Shown: positions 1 through 7,261 of the stretch, one piece after another
Layout: each line of letters starts with the position of its first letter
How positions within the stretch are numbered: position 1 is the first letter of the stretch
Assembly (NCBI GenBank): GCA_902533775.1
Contig: CACANA010000005.1
Span: forward strand, 1 to 50,669
DNA: 50,669 nt
DNA from: an uncultured Pelagibacteraceae bacterium
GTDB taxonomy: Bacteria; Pseudomonadota; Alphaproteobacteria; Pelagibacterales; Pelagibacteraceae
Direction of reading: 5' to 3'
Notes under the pieces: model-generated
What the model saw: the letters and a program-made list of their open reading frames with translations, nothing else
Databases searched by the model: none
Told to the model about the DNA's origin: nothing
Translations under genes and position numbers: made by a program

Positions 1-81
1 TTCATCATTAATTTTTTTTACCAAATTTAATGGAATTTTAACAACAGCAATTTTTGGTCCAAACGGACTTAAAACTTTCAT
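1..81 (-). CDS. N-terminal fragment of an unidentified protein, cut by the window edge
   Basis: An open frame starts with ATG at 81 on the minus strand and runs off the left edge, giving 27 residues that begin MKVLSPFGPKIAVVKIPLNL. It starts 7 bases after the hisI stop and points the same way, so it is probably co-transcribed with hisI. The opening is faintly like small 2-oxoglutarate/Fe(II) oxygenases, but 27 residues cannot support a function. Confidence 0.55.
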   Translation of the reverse strand, partial: MKVLSPFGPKIAVVKIPLNLVKKINDE

Positions 82-88
82 TAATTTT

Positions 89-577
89 TTATATTTTTGT
101 TGGATTAGGTTGTCCTTTATAAACAACCTCTGGATCAAATTTTTTTTCTTCTTCTTCAAATTTCATTTCGATTTGTCTTGCATTATCAATTTTACCCAAA
201 GGAACAGATCTGTAAAAACAGGATCTGTACCCAACGTGGCAACTAGAACCTTCGCCAATATCTACAGTCATCCACACTGCATCTTGATCATCATCAATTC
301 GAATCTCTTTTACTTTTTGTACAAACCCACTTGTTTTTCCTTTATGCCAAATTGATTGCCTTGATCTGCTCCAGTAATGTGCTTCTTTGGTTTCAATAGT
401 TAACTTGAAGGCTTCGACATTCATATACCCATGCATTAATATTTCTTTTGTTTTTGAGCATGTTGTAATGACCGGAATCAATCCATCATTGTCGAATTTA
501 GGAGATAAAAGCTTGCCTTCTTCTATTTCTGCTACATTTTCTCTTTTTTTAAACATATATGTGGAATTATCTAACAT
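89..577 (-). CDS. hisI: Phosphoribosyl-AMP cyclohydrolase
   Basis: Hydrolyses the purine ring of phosphoribosyl-AMP in the third step of histidine biosynthesis; cytosolic and metal-dependent. The 162-residue protein shows the family blocks WSRSR (69-73) with WHKG (77-80), the acidic metal motif DDDQD (95-99), and the cysteine motif SCHVGYRSCFYR (C113, C120). It has no HisE domain, so phosphoribosyl-ATP pyrophosphatase must be encoded elsewhere. In characterised archaeal HisI the acidic motif carries a Cys zinc ligand (D-C-D); here that place is Asp96. I believe this variant is common in alphaproteobacteria but could not check. It is divergent from folE, with an AT-rich 57-bp gap that holds TATAAT at 587-592. 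Confidence 0.93.
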   Translation of the reverse strand: MLDNSTYMFKKRENVAEIEEGKLLSPKFDNDGLIPVITTCSKTKEILMHGYMNVEAFKLTIETKEAHYWSRSRQSIWHKGKTSGFVQKVKEIRIDDDQDAVWMTVDIGEGSSCHVGYRSCFYRSVPLGKIDNARQIEMKFEEEEKKFDPEVVYKGQPNPTKI

Positions 578-634
578 AATAATAAATATAATAAATATTT
601 TAAAATTAAGGTTTTATATATATAAAAGCACGTC

Positions 635-1237
635 ATGAAATTAGTAAAAAACGAAAACGAAAAAAAAATTAACGAAGTAACAGACAAGGAAGCTGAAGAA
701 GCTTTCGTTAAAATTCTTAAGTGGTTAGGTGAAGATCCTACCAGAGAAGGTTTATTGGAAACTCCAAAAAGAGTAACAAAAGCATTTAAAGAATATTTCA
801 AGGGATACAAAGAAGATCCTAAAGCAGTTTTAGATAAAACATTTGGTGATGTTGAAGGCTATAGCGATATGGTTGTTCAAAAAAATATTTCAGTTCAAAG
901 TCATTGCGAACATCACATGGCACCAATTATAGGAATTGCTCATGTAGCGTATATTCCAAATCAAAGAGTTGTAGGATTAAGTAAAATAGCAAGAGTAGTA
1001 GAAGTATTTTCTAAAAGATTACAAACACAAGAAAGATTAACCGTTCAGATCGCTAATACTTTAATGGAGTCTTTGGATGCAAAAGGAGTTGCGGTAACAA
1101 TAGATTCAACTCATCAGTGTATGACTATGAGAGGTATAAAAAAAGAGCAAGCTACCACAGTTACAAATTTTTATCTTGGACAGTTTAAAGACGATTTAAG
1201 TTATCAAAATAGATATTTGCGATTTATTGCAAAATAA
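635..1237 (+). CDS. folE: GTP cyclohydrolase I
   Basis: Converts GTP to 7,8-dihydroneopterin triphosphate, the entry step to tetrahydrofolate (and in some bacteria queuosine). The 200-residue length is normal for type I enzymes. The zinc site is complete: C91 and H94 in the CEHH motif (91-94) and C162 in HQCMTMRG (160-167). The conserved blocks KIARVVEVFSKRLQTQERLT (117-136) and the GLSK loop (114-117) are also present. The first 15 residues are Lys/Glu-rich and variable. The gene is followed after 15 bases by the AcuI-like reductase, so they may share a transcript. Confidence 0.96.
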   Translation: MKLVKNENEKKINEVTDKEAEEAFVKILKWLGEDPTREGLLETPKRVTKAFKEYFKGYKEDPKAVLDKTFGDVEGYSDMVVQKNISVQSHCEHHMAPIIGIAHVAYIPNQRVVGLSKIARVVEVFSKRLQTQERLTVQIANTLMESLDAKGVAVTIDSTHQCMTMRGIKKEQATTVTNFYLGQFKDDLSYQNRYLRFIAK

Positions 1238-1252
1238 TATTTACTGATAAAC

Positions 1253-2254
1253 ATGGCGGACTCATTTAAAGCAGTTGTAATAAACAATCAGAACGAAAAT
1301 TTTACAAGAGAAGTCAAAGAACTAAGTTTAGATCATTTTAAAGATGGTGAGGTGCTAGTTAAGATAGATTATTCTGATCTTAATTGGAAAGATGCAATGA
1401 TACTAAAAGATGGTGGTAAATTAGTTAAAGAGTATCCAAGAATACCTGGTATTGATTTTTCTGGAACTGTTGCACAAGGAGATGGTGAAGAATTTAAAGA
1501 AGGAGACAGAGTTATATTAACAGGTTGTAGAGCAGGAGAACTTTTTGATGGTGGATATTCTCAATACGCAAAAGTTAAAAAGGATCATATTACAAAAACA
1601 CCTGAGGGAATGACAAATAAACAAGCTATGGTTCTGGGAACTGCTGGTCTTACAGGTTTGTTATGTGCCTTTGCAGTTAAAGCAAGAGAGGAACTATTGA
1701 TGCAATCAAAAGTAAACGATGTATTGGTAACAGGTTCTACGGGTGGTGTTGGAATGGTTGCAGTAATGGTTCTTGCTAAGATGGGAATTAATGTAACAGC
1801 TATAACTGGTAAACCAGATAAAGCAGATTACTTAAAAGAACTTGGTGCAAAAAACGTTATAGATCGTAAAGAATTTGAGGGCGAAGCAAGATTAATAGAT
1901 AAAGGAACATGGGATGGAGTTGTAGATACCGTGGGTGGTAACATTTTATCTAATGCAATAGCTCAAACTAAACCAAAAGGAATTGTTGCCATATGTGGAA
2001 ATGCTAGTGGCAATAAATTAAATACATCAGTAATTCCATTTATATTAAGAGCAGTTAAATTATGGGGAGTAGACTCGGTTAATATCAGTAAAAAAAGAAA
2101 AGAGTTTGTCTGGGGAGAATTTCCTGCTTTGCTAGATTTTAATATTTTAGAAAAATCTGTAAATACTATTGGATTAGATGAATTATTAAATGTCTATCCC
2201 GATATATTAAAAGGAAATTTAAAACATAAAATAGTAGTGGATGTAAATAAATAA
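1253..2254 (+). CDS. acuI: AcuI/YhdH-type NADPH-dependent acrylyl-CoA reductase (MDR family)
   Basis: A 333-residue medium-chain reductase of the YhdH/AcuI branch. Visible family blocks are SDLNWKDAMI (41-50), YPRIPGIDFSG (61-71), AGLTG (131-135) and the nucleotide-binding loop GSTGGVG (161-167) followed by VMVLAKMG. As in this zinc-free branch, no structural-zinc Cys cluster is seen. Characterised AcuI enzymes reduce acrylyl-CoA to propionyl-CoA, which detoxifies acrylate from DMSP cleavage. That role would fit a SAR11 bacterium but is inferred from family membership only. The stop codon overlaps the start of the downstream LysR gene (TAATG at 2252-2256), so the two are translationally coupled. 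Confidence 0.8.
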   Translation: MADSFKAVVINNQNENFTREVKELSLDHFKDGEVLVKIDYSDLNWKDAMILKDGGKLVKEYPRIPGIDFSGTVAQGDGEEFKEGDRVILTGCRAGELFDGGYSQYAKVKKDHITKTPEGMTNKQAMVLGTAGLTGLLCAFAVKAREELLMQSKVNDVLVTGSTGGVGMVAVMVLAKMGINVTAITGKPDKADYLKELGAKNVIDRKEFEGEARLIDKGTWDGVVDTVGGNILSNAIAQTKPKGIVAICGNASGNKLNTSVIPFILRAVKLWGVDSVNISKKRKEFVWGEFPALLDFNILEKSVNTIGLDELLNVYPDILKGNLKHKIVVDVNK

Positions 2255-3144
2255 TGGATTGGGATAAATTAAAAATATTTCATGCAGTTGCTGAGGCAGG
2301 TAGTTTTACAAGCGCAACTGTTATTCTAAACCTTAGCCAATCTGCAATTAGTAGACAAATTCAATCTTTAGAAGAAGATTTAAAAGTTAAATTATTTGAG
2401 CGTCATGCCAGAGGTTTAACGCTAACTGAAAATGGCGAATATGTATTTAAAACGGCACATGAAGTTATCTCTAAATTAAAAGAGGTAGAAACAACTTTAG
2501 GAGATAAAAAACACAAACCTTCTGGAAAACTGTCAGTAACAACAGTAGTTAGTTTTGGAACAACCTGGTTAACACCAAGAATACAGGAATTTATGCAACT
2601 TAATCCTGAAATTGAGGTTGAACTGATATTTGATGATAGAGAACTAGATTTAAGTACAAGACAAGCGGATATTGGTATATTTATGAGAAGACCAAAACAA
2701 CTTAATTACATTCAAAAAAAGCTTATAGATATCAATTATCACATCTACGGATCACCAAAATACCTAGAAAAACATGGATATCCTAAGACAATTAATGACT
2801 TAAATAAGCACAACTTTATTTCATTTGGTAGAGGAGCTCCATCACCAGTTTATAATCCAGATTGGGCATTAAAACTTGGAATGAAAGATAATAAAAAAAG
2901 AAAAACTGTAATGAGAGTGAATAGTGTTTATGGTTTACTATTAGCTGTTCAAAGCGGTGTAGGACTAGCTGCAATTCCAGATTACTTAACTGTGAAACAA
3001 CCAAATATTGTTAAAGTTTTACCAAGCGTTCAAGGTCCAACTACTGAGGCACATTTTGTATATCCTCAATCACTTAAAAATGTTGCTAGAGTTCAAGCTT
3101 TTAGAAACTTCCTTTACAGTAAAATTTCTGAGTGGGAATTTTAA
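2254..3144 (+). CDS. LysR-family transcriptional regulator
   Basis: A 296-residue LysR-type regulator. The N-terminal winged helix-turn-helix covers about residues 2-60 (AEAGSFTSATVILNLSQSAI, then SRQIQSLEEDLKVKLFERHA). The effector-binding domain from about residue 90 starts SGKLSVTTVVSFGTTWLTP. It overlaps the AcuI-like gene by one base, so that reductase is its likeliest linked gene or target, although LysR genes are more often divergent from their targets. The next gene lies beyond a Fur-like operator and belongs to a different system. The effector is unknown. Confidence 0.9.
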   Translation: MDWDKLKIFHAVAEAGSFTSATVILNLSQSAISRQIQSLEEDLKVKLFERHARGLTLTENGEYVFKTAHEVISKLKEVETTLGDKKHKPSGKLSVTTVVSFGTTWLTPRIQEFMQLNPEIEVELIFDDRELDLSTRQADIGIFMRRPKQLNYIQKKLIDINYHIYGSPKYLEKHGYPKTINDLNKHNFISFGRGAPSPVYNPDWALKLGMKDNKKRKTVMRVNSVYGLLLAVQSGVGLAAIPDYLTVKQPNIVKVLPSVQGPTTEAHFVYPQSLKNVARVQAFRNFLYSKISEWEF

Positions 3145-3177
3145 ATAATTTATCCAAAAAACAGTAATAATTGCGAT

Positions 3178-3236
3178 TGATTATCAATTGCGACAATATT
3201 GCAATTGATAATCATTTTCATTGAGAATAGTTATCA
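3178..3236. promoter_or_regulatory. Tandem Fur-like boxes upstream of the iron transporter
   Basis: Two 15-base sites match the 7-1-7 Fur inverted repeat TGATAATNATTATCA. The site at 3206-3220 (TGATAATCATTTTCA) matches 13 of 14 positions and the one at 3222-3236 (TGAGAATAGTTATCA) matches 12 of 14. A perfect 14-bp inverted repeat, TGATTATCAATTGC at 3178-3191 with its complement at 3201-3214, overlaps the first box. The array ends 53 bases before the futA start and follows the LysR stop. Iron-dependent repression by Fur is inferred from the match and the downstream genes. Confidence 0.82.
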
Positions 3237-3289
3237 TCCGCATTGCAGGACAAAATACGTTTAATATAAATATAAATTTAAGGAGTAGA

Positions 3290-4312
3290 ATGAGAAAACT
3301 AACAATAATTTCATTGTTTTTTGCTTTAATTTCAAGTTTTACGATTGCAGCTGAGGTCAACATTTTTAGTGCAAGACACTATGATTCTGACATTCAATTA
3401 TATGAAAAATTTACAGCAGCAACAGGAATTAAAGTAAACGTAGTATCAGGTAAAGATAAAGCCCTGCAGAAAAGAATTACTGAAGAGGGAGCAGACTGTG
3501 TTGGAGATTTATATATCACAGCTGATGCTGGAAGATTAGGTGCATTTGCAGCAAAAGGAATGATGCAAAATGCAGGTTGGTCAAAAGCTATTAAGGATGC
3601 CGTACCTGCACAATTTAGATCTGCAAAATGGACTGGAATAGCTAAAAGAGCAAGAATAATTTATTATTCACCTGAAAGAGTAAATGCAAACGAACTTAAT
3701 GGCATGACTTACGAAGGTCTAGCTGATCCAAAATGGAAAGGTAGATTAGTAATAAGAAAATCTAACAACATTTATAACCAATCTTTAGTTGCTTCACTTG
3801 TTAAGAATAATGGTAAAGCAAAAACTGCAGAATGGTCTAAAGCTGTTGTAGCAAACATGGCTAGAACTCCAAAAGGTAATGACCGTGCTCAAATCATGGC
3901 TGTTGCTGCAGGAGAAGCTGATATTGCTGTTGCAAATACATACTATCATGCATTGATGTTATCTGGAAAAAAAGGTGCTGAACAACAAGAAGCAGCAAAA
4001 AAAGTAATGCCTTTTTTCCCTAATCAACAAGATAGAGGAACGCACATTAATATTAGTGGAGCTGGTATGCTTAAACATGCACCAAACAAAGCTAATGCTG
4101 TAAAATTAGTTGAGTTTTTATTATCAACAGAGGCTCAAAATCATATTGTAAATAATACTTTTGAGTATCCAATGATCGGTGGTGTAACACCTAATGATTT
4201 AGTTCCAGGCAAAGAGATGAACTTTGTAATGGATACTAAAACAAGTGTTAAGTCATACGGTGCAAAACAAGCAGATGCATTAGAAGTAATGTTAGCTGCT
4301 GGTTGGAAGTAA
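3290..4312 (+). CDS. futA: Iron(III) ABC transporter, periplasmic substrate-binding protein (FutA/FbpA type)
   Basis: Periplasmic ferric-iron binding protein of about 340 residues. I chose the ATG at 3290 because AGGAG lies at 3281-3285 and a typical signal peptide follows (MRKLTIISLFFALISSFTIA, cleavage near AA-EVNIFSARHY). The in-frame ATG at 3221 would start inside the Fur-like operator. The mature start SARHYDSD and the tyrosine pair in ANTYYHALM correspond to the His/Tyr ligands of FutA-type proteins, and GADCVGDLY is also typical. It is followed directly by a small Cys-rich ORF, a hairpin, then permease and ATPase genes. Confidence 0.93.
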   Translation: MRKLTIISLFFALISSFTIAAEVNIFSARHYDSDIQLYEKFTAATGIKVNVVSGKDKALQKRITEEGADCVGDLYITADAGRLGAFAAKGMMQNAGWSKAIKDAVPAQFRSAKWTGIAKRARIIYYSPERVNANELNGMTYEGLADPKWKGRLVIRKSNNIYNQSLVASLVKNNGKAKTAEWSKAVVANMARTPKGNDRAQIMAVAAGEADIAVANTYYHALMLSGKKGAEQQEAAKKVMPFFPNQQDRGTHINISGAGMLKHAPNKANAVKLVEFLLSTEAQNHIVNNTFEYPMIGGVTPNDLVPGKEMNFVMDTKTSVKSYGAKQADALEVMLAAGWK

Positions 4313-4486
4313 ATGACAGCTGTTAAAAAAAAATTTACTACGGAAGTTGATTATAATAAATCTACCAAAGCCTGTCCTGCATGTGCTTCGGAGTGTGAAA
4401 AAATCAATAAACGTGTAAATAATAGAAAATTGTCTGAAATTAAAACTAAGGAGGTTCCGCATATCCTAAAAGTATTTAATTTTTGA
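4313..4486 (+). CDS. Small Cys-rich protein (57 aa) in the iron-uptake operon
   Basis: An ATG follows the futA stop with no gap (TAAATG at 4310-4315) and opens a 57-codon frame ending in TGA at 4484-4486. A Lys-rich start (MTAVKKKFTTEVDYNKSTKA) is followed by CPACASEC (residues 20-27), which has CxxCxxxC spacing, then a basic stretch and the ending HILKVFNF. It has no signal peptide or membrane segment. The upstream GGAAG (4306-4310) could serve as a ribosome site. The cysteine spacing could bind iron or another metal, which suits the operon, but I do not recognise a family. It is followed by the hairpin at 4500. Confidence 0.6.
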   Translation: MTAVKKKFTTEVDYNKSTKACPACASECEKINKRVNNRKLSEIKTKEVPHILKVFNF

Positions 4487-4499
4487 TTTTCTAAAGTTT

Positions 4500-4543
4500 G
4501 TGCCTATGGTTTGGTCTCCTAAACCATGGGCACTTTTGATTTT
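4500..4543 (+). terminator. Hairpin between futA and the permease gene
   Basis: A 13-bp stem pairs 4500-4512 (GTGCCTATGGTTT) with 4521-4533 (AAACCATGGGCAC), with one G-T wobble and an 8-base loop. It is followed by TTTTGATTTTC. This is a good intrinsic-terminator shape with a slightly broken T tract. It lies inside the operon, so it probably allows partial read-through and lowers permease expression relative to futA. Confidence 0.8.
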
Positions 4544-4569
4544 CATGATTATAAGGCGGATTATAATAT

Positions 4570-6180
4570 ATGAAATTTAATTCCTGGTATTTATCATCTT
4601 TTATAGTTTCATTTATTGTTGCAATTCCAATTTTAACTGTGTTTGCAAGTTTCTTCCAGGAAACAACTAATTACTTTGATATTTTAAAAAATACATTTTT
4701 AATTGAATATATTTATAATTCCTTAATATTACTTTTAGGAGTTTTAGTTCTTACATTATTCTTAGGTGTTGGCAGTGCATATGTAGTTTCATTTTATGAT
4801 TTTCCAGGTGTTAAATTTTTTAAATGGGCTTTAATATTATCTTTTGCAGTACCTGCTTACATTTATGCTTATTCATTAACTGCTTTTTTTGAAAACTTTG
4901 GAACACTATACTCAATATTGAAATCTTTATTTGGACCTGGTGAATATAATCAATCCATTCCAAAATTTGATGGTATGCTTGGTGCTATTTTATCTATTTC
5001 TTTTTCACTATTTGGATATGTTTACGTTTTAACTAGAGCATCTTTTCATTATCAGTCTCAAAATTTAATAGAATTAGGACAAAATCTAGGTTTTTCAAAA
5101 TATAAATCTTTCTTTAAAATCATTTTACCATCTGCAAGACCAGCTATAGTTGCGGGTTTAGCATTAGTTGCTATGGAAACATTATCAGATTTTGGAGCAG
5201 TATCATTTTTTGGAATAGCAACTCTTACTACTGGAATATATGATTCATGGATATCTTTTGATGATTTAGCTTTTGCAAATCAGCTCTCATTTTTTTTGCT
5301 ATTATTTATATTAGGACTTTTTTTTATTGAGAATATTTCAAGAAAAAAAGCTCAATATCACTCTCCAGTTAAGGGAGGAATTAAAGAAAAGAAGAAAATT
5401 AAATTAAACTTTTCAAAAGGTTCTTTGGCATTCGGATTTTGTTTTTTAGTTTTTTTAATCAGCTTTTTATTCCCTGTTTTACAAATGTTGTATTGGACAA
5501 TAATTTTTCCAAAAAATTTATTTGATTTAAATACTTTTCAATTATTTATAAACACAATTTACTTGGTATTTTTATCAAGTGTTGTTCTAGTAATTTTTTC
5601 ATTTATTTCAAATTATGGAAACAGAGTAACTAAAAGTAAATTCTTAAATTATCTTACAACATTTTCTATTACTGGTTATGCAATTCCTGGTGTAATTTTA
5701 GCTGTAGCATTCATCACTTTTATTGCTTGGTTTGATAATACTTTTATAAAAGCCTTTGAATTTAATTCTATAAAGAGAGTATTTATAGGATCTATTTTTG
5801 GTTTAGTAATAGTTTATTTTATCAGATTTTATTCATTAGCTTATAACGGTTTGAAAACGGGTTATGAAAGAATAAATAGGTCAATTGATGAAAGTTCTTA
5901 TCTTCTTGGTTACTCGAAAATAAAAACTTTTTTAGGAATTCATGTTCCTTATTTAAAAAATTCTATTTTTCTTATAGGGATATTGATTACTATAGAAGTA
6001 ATAAAAGAATTACCTATAACTTTGATATTGAGACCATTTAACTTTGAAACATTCGCTACAACAGCATATATTTTTGCATCTCAAGATCTCTTAGAGGCTG
6101 CAGCAGTTCCATCATTATTCTTGATATTAATTGCAAGTACATTTATTTTGATTACGTCTAAATTTATTTTGAAAGACTAA
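4570..6180 (+). CDS. fbpB: Iron(III) ABC transporter permease (FbpB/FutB type, fused double domain)
   Basis: Inner-membrane channel of the iron transporter. The 536 residues hold two BPD_transp_1-type permease domains in tandem, with about 12 hydrophobic segments. The first EAA-type loop lies near residue 170 (ELGQNLGFSKYKSFFKIILP) and the second near residue 440 (ESSYLLGYSKIKTFLGIHVP). A hydrophilic Lys-rich linker near residues 258-278 separates the halves. The RBS is AAGGCGG at 4553-4559. It overlaps the ATPase gene by one base (TAATG), as expected for a stoichiometric pair. Confidence 0.93.
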   Translation: MKFNSWYLSSFIVSFIVAIPILTVFASFFQETTNYFDILKNTFLIEYIYNSLILLLGVLVLTLFLGVGSAYVVSFYDFPGVKFFKWALILSFAVPAYIYAYSLTAFFENFGTLYSILKSLFGPGEYNQSIPKFDGMLGAILSISFSLFGYVYVLTRASFHYQSQNLIELGQNLGFSKYKSFFKIILPSARPAIVAGLALVAMETLSDFGAVSFFGIATLTTGIYDSWISFDDLAFANQLSFFLLLFILGLFFIENISRKKAQYHSPVKGGIKEKKKIKLNFSKGSLAFGFCFLVFLISFLFPVLQMLYWTIIFPKNLFDLNTFQLFINTIYLVFLSSVVLVIFSFISNYGNRVTKSKFLNYLTTFSITGYAIPGVILAVAFITFIAWFDNTFIKAFEFNSIKRVFIGSIFGLVIVYFIRFYSLAYNGLKTGYERINRSIDESSYLLGYSKIKTFLGIHVPYLKNSIFLIGILITIEVIKELPITLILRPFNFETFATTAYIFASQDLLEAAAVPSLFLILIASTFILITSKFILKD

Positions 6181-7235
6181 TGGCTAATAATTTTTTTGAA
6201 ATTGATAATGTTTCCTTTACTGCAGGTGGGAAAAACAAAGTTAATAATGTTTCTTTAAAAATTGAAAATGAAGGAGAAATTGTATGTTTACTTGGCCCCT
6301 CTGGCATAGGTAAAACCACAATATTAAGAACTATTGCAGGTTTAGAAAAAATTAATAAAGGTAAAATTAATCTGAAAGGTAGAACAATTTCTTCTGAAAA
6401 TATTCATATCGAACCAGAAAATCGTAATATTGCTCTATCATTTCAAGAAAACAGCTTATTTCCTCATTACAATATAGAAAAAAATATTAATCTTGGTTCA
6501 GATAGAGTGAAAGATCATAAAAAAATACAAACTAAAGAAGTAATTAATTTTTTAAACTTAAACAAAATATTAAATAAATTTCCGCATGAGATAAGTGCTG
6601 GCGAAGCCCAAAGAGCATCTCTAGCAAGATCTTTAGTTTCTCAACCTGATTTATTAATGCTTGATGAGCCATTATCTAATGTAGATCAAAGTTTCAAGGA
6701 GGAAATTCAAGTTGAATTAAAGCAAATTTTAACAAATTCTAAAATAACAACAATAATTGTAACACACGATTCTTATGAAGCTTTTTATCTAGGCAGTAAA
6801 TGTGGAATAATATTAGATGGTGAATTAAAGCAATATGATGATCCATATAACGTTTATCATTTACCAAATTCAATAGAAGTAGTTAATTTTTTAAATAGAG
6901 GTACATTAATACCAGCAGAAGTTACCAGTCCGAAAAGTCTTGAAAATGAAGATTTAGGTACAATAACTGGAAATTTCGCTAGACCGTTTCCAATAGGATC
7001 TAAAGTAAAATTATTAATACAACCAGAGGACTTACAGCATGATGATGCGAGTAATCTCAAACTTGAAGTAGTAGATAGAAAATTTAGAGGATCAAATTTT
7101 ATTTATACATTAAAAACATTAAGTAATAAATTAATACCAGTTTTTGTGCATTCTCATCATATTCATCAACATGAAGTTGATGAAAAATTTGGTATAAAAA
7201 GACCCATTCACATCGATCATATTGTTTGCTTTTAA
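6180..7235 (+). CDS. fbpC: Iron(III) ABC transporter ATPase (FbpC/FutC type)
   Basis: ATP-hydrolysing subunit of the iron transporter, 351 residues. It has Walker A GPSGIGKT (39-46), a Q-loop Q89, signature SAGEAQ (139-144), Walker B ending D162-E163, D-loop SNVD (166-169) and switch His196. The signature departs from the usual LSGGQ: Ala140 replaces Gly and Glu142 replaces Gln. All other catalytic residues are in place, so I expect it to be active. The C-terminal part from about residue 245 looks like a TOBE domain. It ends 26 bases before the DMGDH-like gene, which may be read through from this operon. Confidence 0.93.
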   Translation: MANNFFEIDNVSFTAGGKNKVNNVSLKIENEGEIVCLLGPSGIGKTTILRTIAGLEKINKGKINLKGRTISSENIHIEPENRNIALSFQENSLFPHYNIEKNINLGSDRVKDHKKIQTKEVINFLNLNKILNKFPHEISAGEAQRASLARSLVSQPDLLMLDEPLSNVDQSFKEEIQVELKQILTNSKITTIIVTHDSYEAFYLGSKCGIILDGELKQYDDPYNVYHLPNSIEVVNFLNRGTLIPAEVTSPKSLENEDLGTITGNFARPFPIGSKVKLLIQPEDLQHDDASNLKLEVVDRKFRGSNFIYTLKTLSNKLIPVFVHSHHIHQHEVDEKFGIKRPIHIDHIVCF

Positions 7236-7261
7236 ATTTAATTGTATAAATTACATTAAGT

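Noticed and set aside
3221..3289. Longer reading of the iron-binding protein beginning at ATG 3221
   Set aside because: It would start within the Fur-like operator, has no ribosome site, and would place 23 extra residues before a clear signal peptide that begins at 3290 behind AGGAG.
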